Shown piece after piece: positions 1 to 5,299 of a DNA stretch of 5,370 bases (the first letter of the stretch is position 1; every line of letters begins with the position of its first letter). Below the pieces are notes generated by a model. It did no database searches. It was not told the origin of the DNA and saw only the letters and a program-made list of their open reading frames with translations. The position numbers and the translations under genes were made by a program. The DNA is from Planctomycetota bacterium (GTDB lineage: Bacteria; Planctomycetota; UBA8108): positions 1-5,370 of the forward strand of contig PAOC01000117.1 in NCBI GenBank assembly GCA_002708465.1, written 5' to 3'.

Positions 1-425
1 AGGTCGGTGAAGAGCTCCATCAACGGTCCACTGATGGGAGTCTCTCCATAACGCTGAATCGCAATGAGAAGCTGGTCATAGGCCTCGTTCCAGAGATTGC
101 GTTTCTTGTATTGCTCAATTTTCTTCAGGACAGACGAACCCTTGCAGCCCAGGATCCATTTATTCACCTGGGCCTTGTCCTCCTTGGTCCTGGCTCCGCT
201 CAGAGCCTTCTTGAAGGACTTGGACGCGTCCTTGTATTCTCCCGCCCCGAACTCCTTCTTGCCCTTGTCGTAGGACTCCTTGTACTTCTCAGACCTGAAC
301 TCAGGCTCAGGCGCCGGCTTGGAAGCGTCCGCCGTACCATCCTGGGCCAGAAGGGAACCAGCAGCCGGCAGATAAACGACCGCCAGGCTGAGAACGATCA
401 CGGCAAATTTCAGGCTGAATTTCAT
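1..425 (-). CDS. Secreted TPR-like protein, partial (3' end beyond the window)
   Basis: This reading frame is open from an ATG at 425 to the left edge (141 codons seen, no stop). The N-terminus is a Sec-type signal peptide: Lys2 and Lys6, a hydrophobic core at about residues 7-22, and a likely signal peptidase I site after Ala27 (LLA|QDG). There is no lipobox cysteine. A Pro/Glu/Ala linker (residues 30-45) follows. Residues 52-75 have the spacing of a TPR helix pair (Tyr52, Gly55, Tyr64, Ala67, Phe71, Ala74-Leu75). Residues 103-127 look like a second repeat (Tyr106, Trp112, Ala115-Tyr116, Leu119, Ala122). The mature protein should act outside the cytoplasmic membrane, probably binding other proteins, but no family or function is recognised. 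It lies 112 bp downstream of another envelope gene on the same strand and may be co-transcribed with it. Confidence in a real gene is high, in function low. Confidence 0.8.
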   Translation of the reverse strand, partial: MKFSLKFAVIVLSLAVVYLPAAGSLLAQDGTADASKPAPEPEFRSEKYKESYDKGKKEFGAGEYKDASKSFKKALSGARTKEDKAQVNKWILGCKGSSVLKKIEQYKKRNLWNEAYDQLLIAIQRYGETPISGPLMELFTD

Positions 426-434
426 TTCCGGCAT

Positions 435-439
435 CCTCC
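435..439 (-). promoter_or_regulatory. Ribosome binding site deciding the start of the TPR-like gene
   Basis: On the minus strand a perfect GGAGG lies 9 nt before the ATG at 425. A second in-frame ATG at 434, three codons upstream, directly abuts GGAGG and is too close to be used. The start at 425 is therefore preferred, and it also gives a clean signal peptide. Confidence 0.7.
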
Positions 440-497
440 GCTTTTGCATTAGTTCGCACATCCCGCCCCCTACAATAATTGAAGCTCCTGCAAGTTT

Positions 498-511
498 CGA
501 GTGTTCACTCG
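498..511. repeat. 14-bp perfect palindrome in the gap between two minus-strand genes
   Basis: The arms CGAGTG and CACTCG flank a two-base centre (TT). An overlapping six-base inverted repeat, TTCGAG at 496-501 and CTCGAA at 515-520, is also present. No T-run follows on the minus strand, so it is not a classic intrinsic terminator. It could be an operator for the downstream gene or a small RNA hairpin, or it may be chance. Confidence 0.35.
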
Positions 512-537
512 GCGCTCGAAGAAGGGCAGCACCCTGC

Positions 538-894
538 CTATTCTTTCTCCGGTGCCTCGGAAGCCTCGAATTTTTGATCCCCGGTATTCTCTGCCGGCTC
601 TTCCTCCACCGGCTCAGAGAGCACCTTGACCCTGGCATCGAGAGCTTTCACCCTGCTGTCGAGCTGGGTCAACTGGAGCTGGAGCGAGCTCTTGAGCTTG
701 CCCAGGTCAGAGCTGAGCCTGGTAACAGCGGTAGAAATACTCTTAAGCTGAGGCCCCAGCACAGCCGCAGGATCTGGTCTCTTTTCCGCCTGGGAGGCTT
801 TTTGGGGCTCTTCGCTGCCTTCAATAACGAGCAGAAAAGTCACCGTGCTGATGAATAATGTCGACAAAACCAGGATGATGAGTAATTTCGCCAT
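538..894 (-). CDS. Small single-pass membrane protein with long coiled coil
   Basis: This 118-residue protein begins with a hydrophobic helix (residues 4-24) after a single lysine, which looks like a signal anchor. A charged, Pro-containing linker (25-45) follows. Residues 46-92 show hydrophobic residues in alternating 4/3 spacing (46, 50, 53, 57, 60, 64, 67, 71, 75, 78, 82, 85, 89, 92). That is a continuous coiled coil with one stutter near 71-75. The C-terminus is acidic (Glu-rich) and probably disordered. The likely topology is anchored in the inner membrane with the coiled coil outside, probably as an oligomer. The ATG at 894 is chosen over a TTG at 912: the TTG has no ribosome binding site, while the ATG has GGAG 12 nt and AGGA 2 nt upstream, neither ideally spaced. 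No family is recognised. It may share a transcript with the secreted TPR-like gene that follows it. Confidence 0.72.
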   Translation of the reverse strand: MAKLLIILVLSTLFISTVTFLLVIEGSEEPQKASQAEKRPDPAAVLGPQLKSISTAVTRLSSDLGKLKSSLQLQLTQLDSRVKALDARVKVLSEPVEEEPAENTGDQKFEASEAPEKE

Positions 895-947
895 TGTCCT
901 GAAATTCTCCAAACTAATTGAAATATAAGGACTTGAGTCAACTATTC

Positions 948-969
948 TAAACCACCCATTACCGGTTTA
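948..969. repeat. Inverted repeat in the divergent intergenic region
   Basis: TAAACC at 948-953 and GGTTTA at 964-969 form a perfect 6-bp inverted repeat with a 10-base spacer. A run of seven T follows at 974-980. The T-run makes it look faintly like a plus-strand terminator, but no plus-strand gene lies upstream and the stem is AT-rich and short. Its centre is about 114 bp before the start site predicted from the -24/-12-like element upstream of trkA, where activator sites for sigma-54 promoters often lie. An operator role is therefore possible but unproven. Confidence 0.3.
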
Positions 970-1045
970 AGCATTTTTTTGATTCTTCAGAGGTTCTTTG
1001 CAGACTCTCTTGCACATCGCACGTCTACCTGTATTTTGTTGGGGT

Positions 1046-1061
1046 TGGCACAAAAAGTGCC
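1046..1061 (+). promoter_or_regulatory. Possible sigma-54 (-24/-12) promoter for trkA
   Basis: TTGGCAC at 1045-1051 and GTGC at 1057-1060 match the -24 and -12 elements (TGGCAC and TTGC), with one mismatch in the -12 box. Exactly ten bases separate the invariant GG (1047-1048) and GC (1059-1060), as the sigma-54 family requires. Transcription would start near 1072, leaving about 52 nt before the trkA start codon. The same bases also form a perfect inverted repeat, GGCAC-AAAAA-GTGCC, so a repressor site or small hairpin is an alternative. No convincing sigma-70 promoter was found nearby. Confidence 0.4.
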
Positions 1062-1107
1062 TGTATCCTTGCCCGTTCAGAGTTGGCTAACGGGTCCGGG
1101 AAAAACG

Positions 1108-1112
1108 AAGGA
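1108..1112 (+). promoter_or_regulatory. Ribosome binding site supporting the GTG start of trkA
   Basis: AAGGA lies 11 nt before the GTG at 1124. The trkA frame is closed by a TAA at 1088-1090, and no other plausible start codon occurs between that stop and 1124. The GTG also places the first glycine motif where TrkA proteins have it, so the start is well supported. Confidence 0.6.
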
Positions 1113-1123
1113 ATATTCCAGAA

Positions 1124-2629
1124 GTGAATCTGATCATCGTCGGAGCTGGCGAGGTAGGAACCTATCTCGCCCGGATCCTGGCTCAAGAAGGCCACAACAT
1201 AACGGTCATCGACAGCAGCGAAGCTGCCTGCGAAGAGGTGAACAAGCTCGATGTCATCGCCGTGAACGGCAATGGCTCAAGCACCAGCGCCCTCGAGGAG
1301 GCCGGCATCGAAAAGGCCGATTTCTTCATCTCCGTCACCAACCTCGACGAGGTGAACATGCTCAGCTGCATGAAGGCGAAAAAACTCGGCGACCCGATCA
1401 CCATCGCCGGGATGCGCGACAGTACCTATTCGGATGAAAACTTCAAGCTGACTGAAGAAGACCGGAAACATGACAAGAAGAAGAAGAAGAAGAAGAAAAA
1501 AAAGGATCCTGACGAAGCGCCCGGCGAGGAAGAGCCCGAAGTCGAGAGCAGTGAAGAGAAAGAAGGCGCCGCCAAGGACATGGGAATCGACCTGGTTCTT
1601 GGAACGGAAGACACTGTCGCCCAGCAGATCGGCAATATGCTGAAGAGTCCCGGGCTCTCCTCTCACCAGTTCCTCCATGATCGGCGCCTGGTACTCATCG
1701 AGAACTCCGTCAAGGATCACTTCTCCGGGATCGAGAAGAAGCTGAGCGAGTTGAAGGGCCAGATCCCCGAGCCCGGCAACCTGATCGCCATCCAGCGCGA
1801 GTCCGAGTTCATCATCCCGGATGGCGATACCGAGCTGCTGGAAAACGACCAGGTCTTCACGCTGACGGTAAACGACAAGGTTGACGAATATCTCGAGTTC
1901 TTCGGCTTCCCCAAGCAGGAGGTCCACCAGATACTCATCGTCGGCTGCGGAACGATTGGCTACCACACCGCCCGCCATCTCGAGCAGCTCGGCTACTCTC
2001 CGACCGTTATCGAATCTGACCAGCAACGCGCCGAGTGGGCCGCGTCCCGGTTCAAGCGAACCACCGTCATGCAATACGATGCCACCCAGATCGACATCAT
2101 CCGGGAGCAGGTCGAGGCGGAAGGAAAAGACGCGGTAGCTGTTCTGCTCAAGCAGGAAGAGACCGCCCTCCTCATCAGCATGTACGCCAAACACCTCGGA
2201 GCCCGCCAGGTGATCTGCAGGGTAGATGACTTCAAGTTCGCCCCCATCGCCTACCAGGCCGGCGTCGACAGCCTCATCAGCCCGCAGAGATCCCTGGCCC
2301 AGAGAATTCTCGAGGAGGTTCGCAGGGTCAACCTCACCTCGAACATGACAGACACCATCGTTCTCGGCGACAACGAGATAGAGATCCTGGACTTCAAGAT
2401 TCCTCCGGAAGGCAACGACAAGGTCTGTGGAACGCCCATGTCCGAGCTGAACGAAAAGAAACGAATCCCGGCGGGAGCCATGATCGGGGCCATCCTGAGA
2501 GGAGACAGCAGCGAACCGGAGCTGCCGAGGGGAGATACGATCATCAATCCTGGTGATCACGTGATCCTCAGCGTCAAGACGAAGGATATCAAGACCGTCG
2601 AGAAACTCTTCGCTCCCGATTCCAAGTAG
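1124..2629 (+). CDS. trkA: Trk potassium transporter regulatory subunit TrkA
   Basis: TrkA is the cytoplasmic, peripheral NAD(H)- and nucleotide-binding ring that gates the TrkH potassium channel. The 501 residues show the usual two tandem RCK units. The first Rossmann fold has G7-A-G9-E-V-G12 and Asp30 at the end of beta-2. The first RCK-C domain lies at about 180-262. The second Rossmann fold has G274-C-G276-T-I-G279 with Glu297 after beta-2, and the second RCK-C domain is at about 410-501. Asp30 and Glu297 suggest NAD(H) rather than NADP(H). The protein is some 40 residues longer than the usual roughly 450-460. The excess is an insert at about 111-149: Lys118-Lys127 without a break, then a Glu/Asp-rich stretch, placed just before the conserved GIDLV strand. 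trkH follows after 80 bp on the same strand, so the two are probably one operon. The start is a GTG with an upstream AAGGA. Confidence 0.96.
   Translation: MNLIIVGAGEVGTYLARILAQEGHNITVIDSSEAACEEVNKLDVIAVNGNGSSTSALEEAGIEKADFFISVTNLDEVNMLSCMKAKKLGDPITIAGMRDSTYSDENFKLTEEDRKHDKKKKKKKKKKDPDEAPGEEEPEVESSEEKEGAAKDMGIDLVLGTEDTVAQQIGNMLKSPGLSSHQFLHDRRLVLIENSVKDHFSGIEKKLSELKGQIPEPGNLIAIQRESEFIIPDGDTELLENDQVFTLTVNDKVDEYLEFFGFPKQEVHQILIVGCGTIGYHTARHLEQLGYSPTVIESDQQRAEWAASRFKRTTVMQYDATQIDIIREQVEAEGKDAVAVLLKQEETALLISMYAKHLGARQVICRVDDFKFAPIAYQAGVDSLISPQRSLAQRILEEVRRVNLTSNMTDTIVLGDNEIEILDFKIPPEGNDKVCGTPMSELNEKKRIPAGAMIGAILRGDSSEPELPRGDTIINPGDHVILSVKTKDIKTVEKLFAPDSK
1475..1504 (+). repeat. AAG/AAA repeat coding ten lysines, ending in an A-AAA-AAG heptamer
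   Basis: Seven AAG codons, two AAA and one AAG encode Lys118-Lys127 of TrkA. The end contains eight consecutive A (1496-1503). In the TrkA frame, 1498-1504 reads A-AAA-AAG, the slippery heptamer known from dnaX. A -1 shift there would read GGA, TCC and then TGA at 1510-1512, giving a product of about 129 residues. The tract is also a simple repeat prone to replication or transcription slippage. Use of the shift is not shown by the sequence. Confidence 0.6.
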
Positions 2630-2648
2630 GGCATATTATTGTCGTGGC

Positions 2649-2677
2649 AGGAGCGCTGGATTTCTTCGTCTGCTCCT
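2649..2677 (+). other. Inverted repeat in the trkA-trkH gap
   Basis: AGGAGC (2649-2654) and GCTCCT (2672-2677) are perfect complements separated by 17 bases. There is no T-run after it, so it is unlikely to stop transcription fully. It could be a weak hairpin in the trkA-trkH messenger that tunes trkH expression, or chance. Confidence 0.25.
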
Positions 2678-2709
2678 TACCTGGCTGCGGCTGAACTGCC
2701 GGAGAAAAA

Positions 2710-4302
2710 ATGATGCGGTCACCCTACCTGCTGAGATTCTTCAGCAAGTTTCACCTGTTCTTCGGAGGGGTCCTCCTGGTCCCCCTCCTTGTGGACCTGT
2801 TCTCGGAGACCTCAGGTGAGAGCAACTCCATCTCGGTAGAGAGGTCGCTGCTGGGCTGGCTCCTGCCAGCGGTGGTCATGGTCTCCCTGGGAGTCTATCT
2901 CCACAAGCAGTACAAGAAGAACTACGAAGAAGAGGACCTCCCGGGCCTGTCGCGCAGGGAGGGCTTCCTTCTTGTGGGGCTGGTGTGGACGCTGATGATC
3001 GCCTGGGGAACGATTCCCTTTCTGCTGACCGGCGCCATCCAGGATTTCGCCGGAGCCATCTTTGAATCGGCCTCCGGCTTCACCACAACGGGAGCAACTG
3101 TGCTTACGGACATCCAGGCAGCCCCCAAGAGCATCCTGCTGTGGAGGTCTCTCAGCCACTGGATCGGAGGCATGGGAATCATCGTCCTCTCGGTCGCGAT
3201 CCTTCCCGAGATGGCGCTTGGTGGAATGCAGCTGTTCTCAGCCGAGGCCTCCGGCCTCTCAGGCGGCGAGAAACTCGCCCCGCGCATCCGGGAGACCGCC
3301 AGCCGCCTGTGGCTTCTCTACGCCGGGCTGACGGCCCTCGAGACGGTGCTGCTGATGTATCCCGGTGACATGAGCTTCTTCGATGCGATCAATCACGCCT
3401 TCGCCACCACGGCCACGGGTGGATTCTCCCCCAACAATGCGAGCATCGGCGGCTATCAGAATGGGTGGGTCGAAGGCATCATCACGCTCTTCATGATCCT
3501 CGCGGGCCTCAACTTCGCCCTGCAGTACAAGGTCTACCTCAACCTGGATTTCCAGCGCTTCTGGAAGAACTCGGAGCTCAGGATCTATCTCCTGGTTCTC
3601 GCCGCAGCCACCATCCTGATTTCCTGCAACCTGTGGTGGACACAAGAGACCATTCAAACGACCGCCGGGACCGAGGTGGAGTCGGGGTTTGCCTCGATGC
3701 TGCGCTACGCCGGTTTCCAGGTGGTCGCCATCCTGACGACGACCGGATTCGGAACGGCTGACTTTGACCAATGGCCGCTCTTCAGCAAATCCCTGATCGT
3801 CATCATGATGGCCATCGGAGGATGTGCCGGATCAACCGCCGGTGGACTCAAGATCATCAGGATACTCGTCCTCTTCAAGCACATGGCCAGAGAATGCAGC
3901 CGATTGCTGATACCTAACCTTGTCAAGCCCATCTCGGTTGACAAAAAGTCTATCGATGACTCCATCATCTGGGGCGTCATGGGCTTCATCTCGCTCTACA
4001 TCGTAGCGTTGGTTCTCTGCACGGTGATCATGTGCGTCCTGCCCCACAGTCCTCCGGACGCGCCGACGCCCCCGGTGCCGACAGGCCAGGAATGGAGCAT
4101 GGACCTCGACACCGCTGCATCGGCCTCATTGAGCGCGCTCAACTCGATCGGCCCTGGACTCGGAAACGTAGGCCCGATGAAGAACTACGCCTTCATCCAC
4201 CCCATCGGAAAGATCGCCCTGGCATTCTGCATGCTCCTGGGAAGGCTCGAGATCTACAGCCTCCTCATCCTCCTGCTGCCGACCTTCTGGAAAAAACGCT
4301 GA
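2710..4302 (+). CDS. trkH: Trk potassium uptake channel subunit TrkH
   Basis: This is the membrane channel through which potassium enters, gated by the TrkA ring. The 530 residues contain the four pore repeats of the TrkH/KtrB family. Their filter motifs are TTTG-A (Gly128), ATG-GF (Gly237), TTTG-F (Gly346) and SIG-PG (Gly481); all four filter glycines are present, consistent with potassium selectivity. The intramembrane gating loop of repeat 3 is seen as GGCAGSTAGG at 370-379 followed by Lys381. The conserved Arg of the last helix is Arg512 in LLGRLEIY. Two extra N-terminal hydrophobic helices (about 14-31 and 47-64) match the family's D0 region. It is somewhat longer than E. coli TrkH (483 residues), in part through a Pro-rich outer loop (445-463) before the fourth filter. 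Two start codons lie in tandem (2710 and 2713), with GGAG 5 or 8 nt upstream, so either may be used. It should work with the adjacent trkA product. Confidence 0.96.
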   Translation: MMRSPYLLRFFSKFHLFFGGVLLVPLLVDLFSETSGESNSISVERSLLGWLLPAVVMVSLGVYLHKQYKKNYEEEDLPGLSRREGFLLVGLVWTLMIAWGTIPFLLTGAIQDFAGAIFESASGFTTTGATVLTDIQAAPKSILLWRSLSHWIGGMGIIVLSVAILPEMALGGMQLFSAEASGLSGGEKLAPRIRETASRLWLLYAGLTALETVLLMYPGDMSFFDAINHAFATTATGGFSPNNASIGGYQNGWVEGIITLFMILAGLNFALQYKVYLNLDFQRFWKNSELRIYLLVLAAATILISCNLWWTQETIQTTAGTEVESGFASMLRYAGFQVVAILTTTGFGTADFDQWPLFSKSLIVIMMAIGGCAGSTAGGLKIIRILVLFKHMARECSRLLIPNLVKPISVDKKSIDDSIIWGVMGFISLYIVALVLCTVIMCVLPHSPPDAPTPPVPTGQEWSMDLDTAASASLSALNSIGPGLGNVGPMKNYAFIHPIGKIALAFCMLLGRLEIYSLLILLLPTFWKKR

Positions 4303-4314
4303 GCCGCCCGGCCT

Positions 4315-4332
4315 GCCCGATATTTCCCGGGC
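4315..4332 (+). terminator. GC-rich hairpin after trkH, possible weak terminator
   Basis: GCCCG (4315-4319) pairs with CGGGC (4328-4332) across an 8-base loop, starting 12 bases after the trkH stop. An alternative outer pairing is CGGCC (4309-4313) with GGCCG (4330-4334). No T-run follows, so it lacks half of an intrinsic terminator. It may instead protect the 3' end of the message or act with Rho. Confidence 0.3.
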
Positions 4333-4362
4333 CGCAGACCACGGCAAGAGCAACCTTAGTCA

Positions 4363-4391
4363 TTGCCAGCGACCCTGACAGTTCGCATAAT
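4363..4391 (+). promoter_or_regulatory. Sigma-70-type promoter for nagB
   Basis: TTGCCA (4363-4368) differs from the -35 consensus at one base and CATAAT (4386-4391) from the -10 consensus at one base, with an ideal 17-base spacer. Transcription would start near 4398, giving a leader of about 57 nt before nagB. This suggests nagB is transcribed independently of trkA-trkH. No operator repeat of the NagC or NagR type was recognised around it. Confidence 0.55.
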
Positions 4392-4454
4392 ACGCAGGCC
4401 TCCAGCCCTTGAAACAATCGATCATCAGCAAGCTGGGAGATGTGAGAACCAGTC

Positions 4455-5246
4455 ATGCAAGTCGTTGTCTGTAAAGATCCAGAAGAAGGCGCCCGGATCG
4501 TCACTGAGAAGATCCTCAGCGCCCTCGAGGACAGGCCCGAGTTGGTCCTGGGGCTCGCCACTGGCTCTACCCCGATCGGTGTCTACCAGCACCTCATCGA
4601 GGCTCATAAAGACGATGGGGTGGATTTTTCCTCTGTGCGCACCTTCAATCTCGACGAATACTGCGGCCTTTCCGGAGACCATCCCCAGAGCTACCGGGCT
4701 TTCATGCAGGAGCATCTCTTCAATGGCCTCAACATCCCGGCTGAAAACATTCACTTCCCGCCAAGCGAGGGGCCGGAGCTGGGCGAGAAATGCAGGCAGC
4801 ATGAGGAGGAGATCCTCCAGGCTGGGGGAATCGACATCCAATTGCTGGGAATCGGTTCAAACGGCCACATCGGCTTCAATGAGCCCACCTCCTCGCTCGC
4901 CTCGCGAACCCGCATCAAGACGCTGACTGAAAAAACCCTGCGCGACAATTCGAGATTCTACGAAAATCCATCCGAACAGCCCCAGGTTGCAAGCACTCTT
5001 GGAATCGGCACCATCCTGGACGCCAAATGCATCCTCCTGCAGGCCTACGGAAAGAAGAAGGCAGAGGCCGTCAAGGCCAGCGTTGAGGGTCCCATCTCAA
5101 GCTTCTGGCCCGGCAGCGCGCTGCAGATGCACGCAGATGTAACCTTTATCCTCGACGAAGCCTCCGCGGCGCAGCTGGAGATGATCGACTACTTCAGAAA
5201 ATCCAGGGCTGAAGGACTACGCCTCCAGGAAGACAATACGATCTGA
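4455..5246 (+). CDS. nagB: Glucosamine-6-phosphate deaminase NagB
   Basis: NagB is a cytoplasmic enzyme that converts glucosamine-6-phosphate to fructose-6-phosphate and ammonia, the last step in feeding N-acetylglucosamine into glycolysis. The 263 residues match the family's usual 240-270. Seen motifs are the phosphate-binding loop ATGSTP (35-40), FNLDEY with Asp67 as the expected proton acceptor, and the signature GIGSNGHIGFNEP (132-144) with Asn136, His138 and Glu143. Asn replaces the Asp141 of E. coli at the ring-opening position, an accepted variant in the family. SSLASRTRIKTL (146-157) and Tyr246 keep counterparts of the E. coli allosteric residues (Ser151, Ser152, Arg158, Lys160, Tyr254), so activation by N-acetylglucosamine-6-phosphate is plausible. 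The ATG at 4455 fits the family N-terminus, but its ribosome binding site is weak: GGGAG lies about 15 nt away. A 6-phosphogluconolactonase, which shares the fold, is excluded by the signature. Confidence 0.95.
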   Translation: MQVVVCKDPEEGARIVTEKILSALEDRPELVLGLATGSTPIGVYQHLIEAHKDDGVDFSSVRTFNLDEYCGLSGDHPQSYRAFMQEHLFNGLNIPAENIHFPPSEGPELGEKCRQHEEEILQAGGIDIQLLGIGSNGHIGFNEPTSSLASRTRIKTLTEKTLRDNSRFYENPSEQPQVASTLGIGTILDAKCILLQAYGKKKAEAVKASVEGPISSFWPGSALQMHADVTFILDEASAAQLEMIDYFRKSRAEGLRLQEDNTI

Positions 5247-5255
5247 GGCCTCGAC

Positions 5256-5275
5256 AGGTTCGCCATGCGAAACCT
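5256..5275 (+). other. Hairpin between nagB and the next gene
   Basis: AGGTTCGC (5256-5263) pairs with GCGAAACCT (5267-5275) across a 3-base loop, giving eight base pairs with one bulged A. It starts 10 bases after the nagB stop and lies 24 bases before the next start codon. No T-run follows, so read-through into the next gene is likely. It may be a message-stabilising or partial termination element. Confidence 0.4.
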
Positions 5276-5299
5276 CCCACGGAGCAAAAAGGTATCCCC

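Noticed and set aside
910..912. TTG at 912 as the start of the coiled-coil gene
   Set aside because: It has no ribosome binding site upstream, whereas the ATG six codons later has purine-rich sequence before it and leaves a clean membrane anchor at the N-terminus.
922..941. TTGACT and TATATT on the minus strand as a promoter for the coiled-coil gene
   Set aside because: The two boxes are only 8 bases apart, far below the 16-18 needed, and neither has a good partner at the right distance.
948..980. Inverted repeat followed by seven T as a plus-strand intrinsic terminator
   Set aside because: No plus-strand gene lies upstream, the stem is only six mostly AT base pairs and the T-run is offset by several bases. 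An operator or chance is more likely.
1032..1066. Sigma-70 promoter for trkA using TTGGCA (1045-1050) with TATCCT (1064-1069)
   Set aside because: The spacer is only 13 bases; the alternative TTGCAC/TATTTT pair further upstream matches the consensus poorly. The -24/-12 reading fits better.
979..1437. A 152-codon plus-strand frame overlapping the start of trkA
   Set aside because: It overlaps trkA in the -1 frame and its protein is Arg/His-rich nonsense from the trkA codons. It stops before the slippery heptamer, so it cannot feed into a frameshift fusion either.
1277..2560. A 427-codon open frame on the minus strand opposite trkA
   Set aside because: It lies wholly antisense to a clear trkA, its protein is low-complexity (long Leu/Phe/Asp/Val runs mirroring the lysine and acidic codons), and it shows no recognisable domain. 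It is a shadow of codon bias in the real gene.
3259..3771. A 170-codon minus-strand frame opposite trkH
   Set aside because: It is antisense to the conserved pore repeats of trkH, with no domain or membrane pattern of its own.
4363..4926. A 187-codon plus-strand frame overlapping nagB
   Set aside because: It is out of frame with nagB, whose catalytic motifs are intact, and its product is Ser/Arg-rich shadow sequence.
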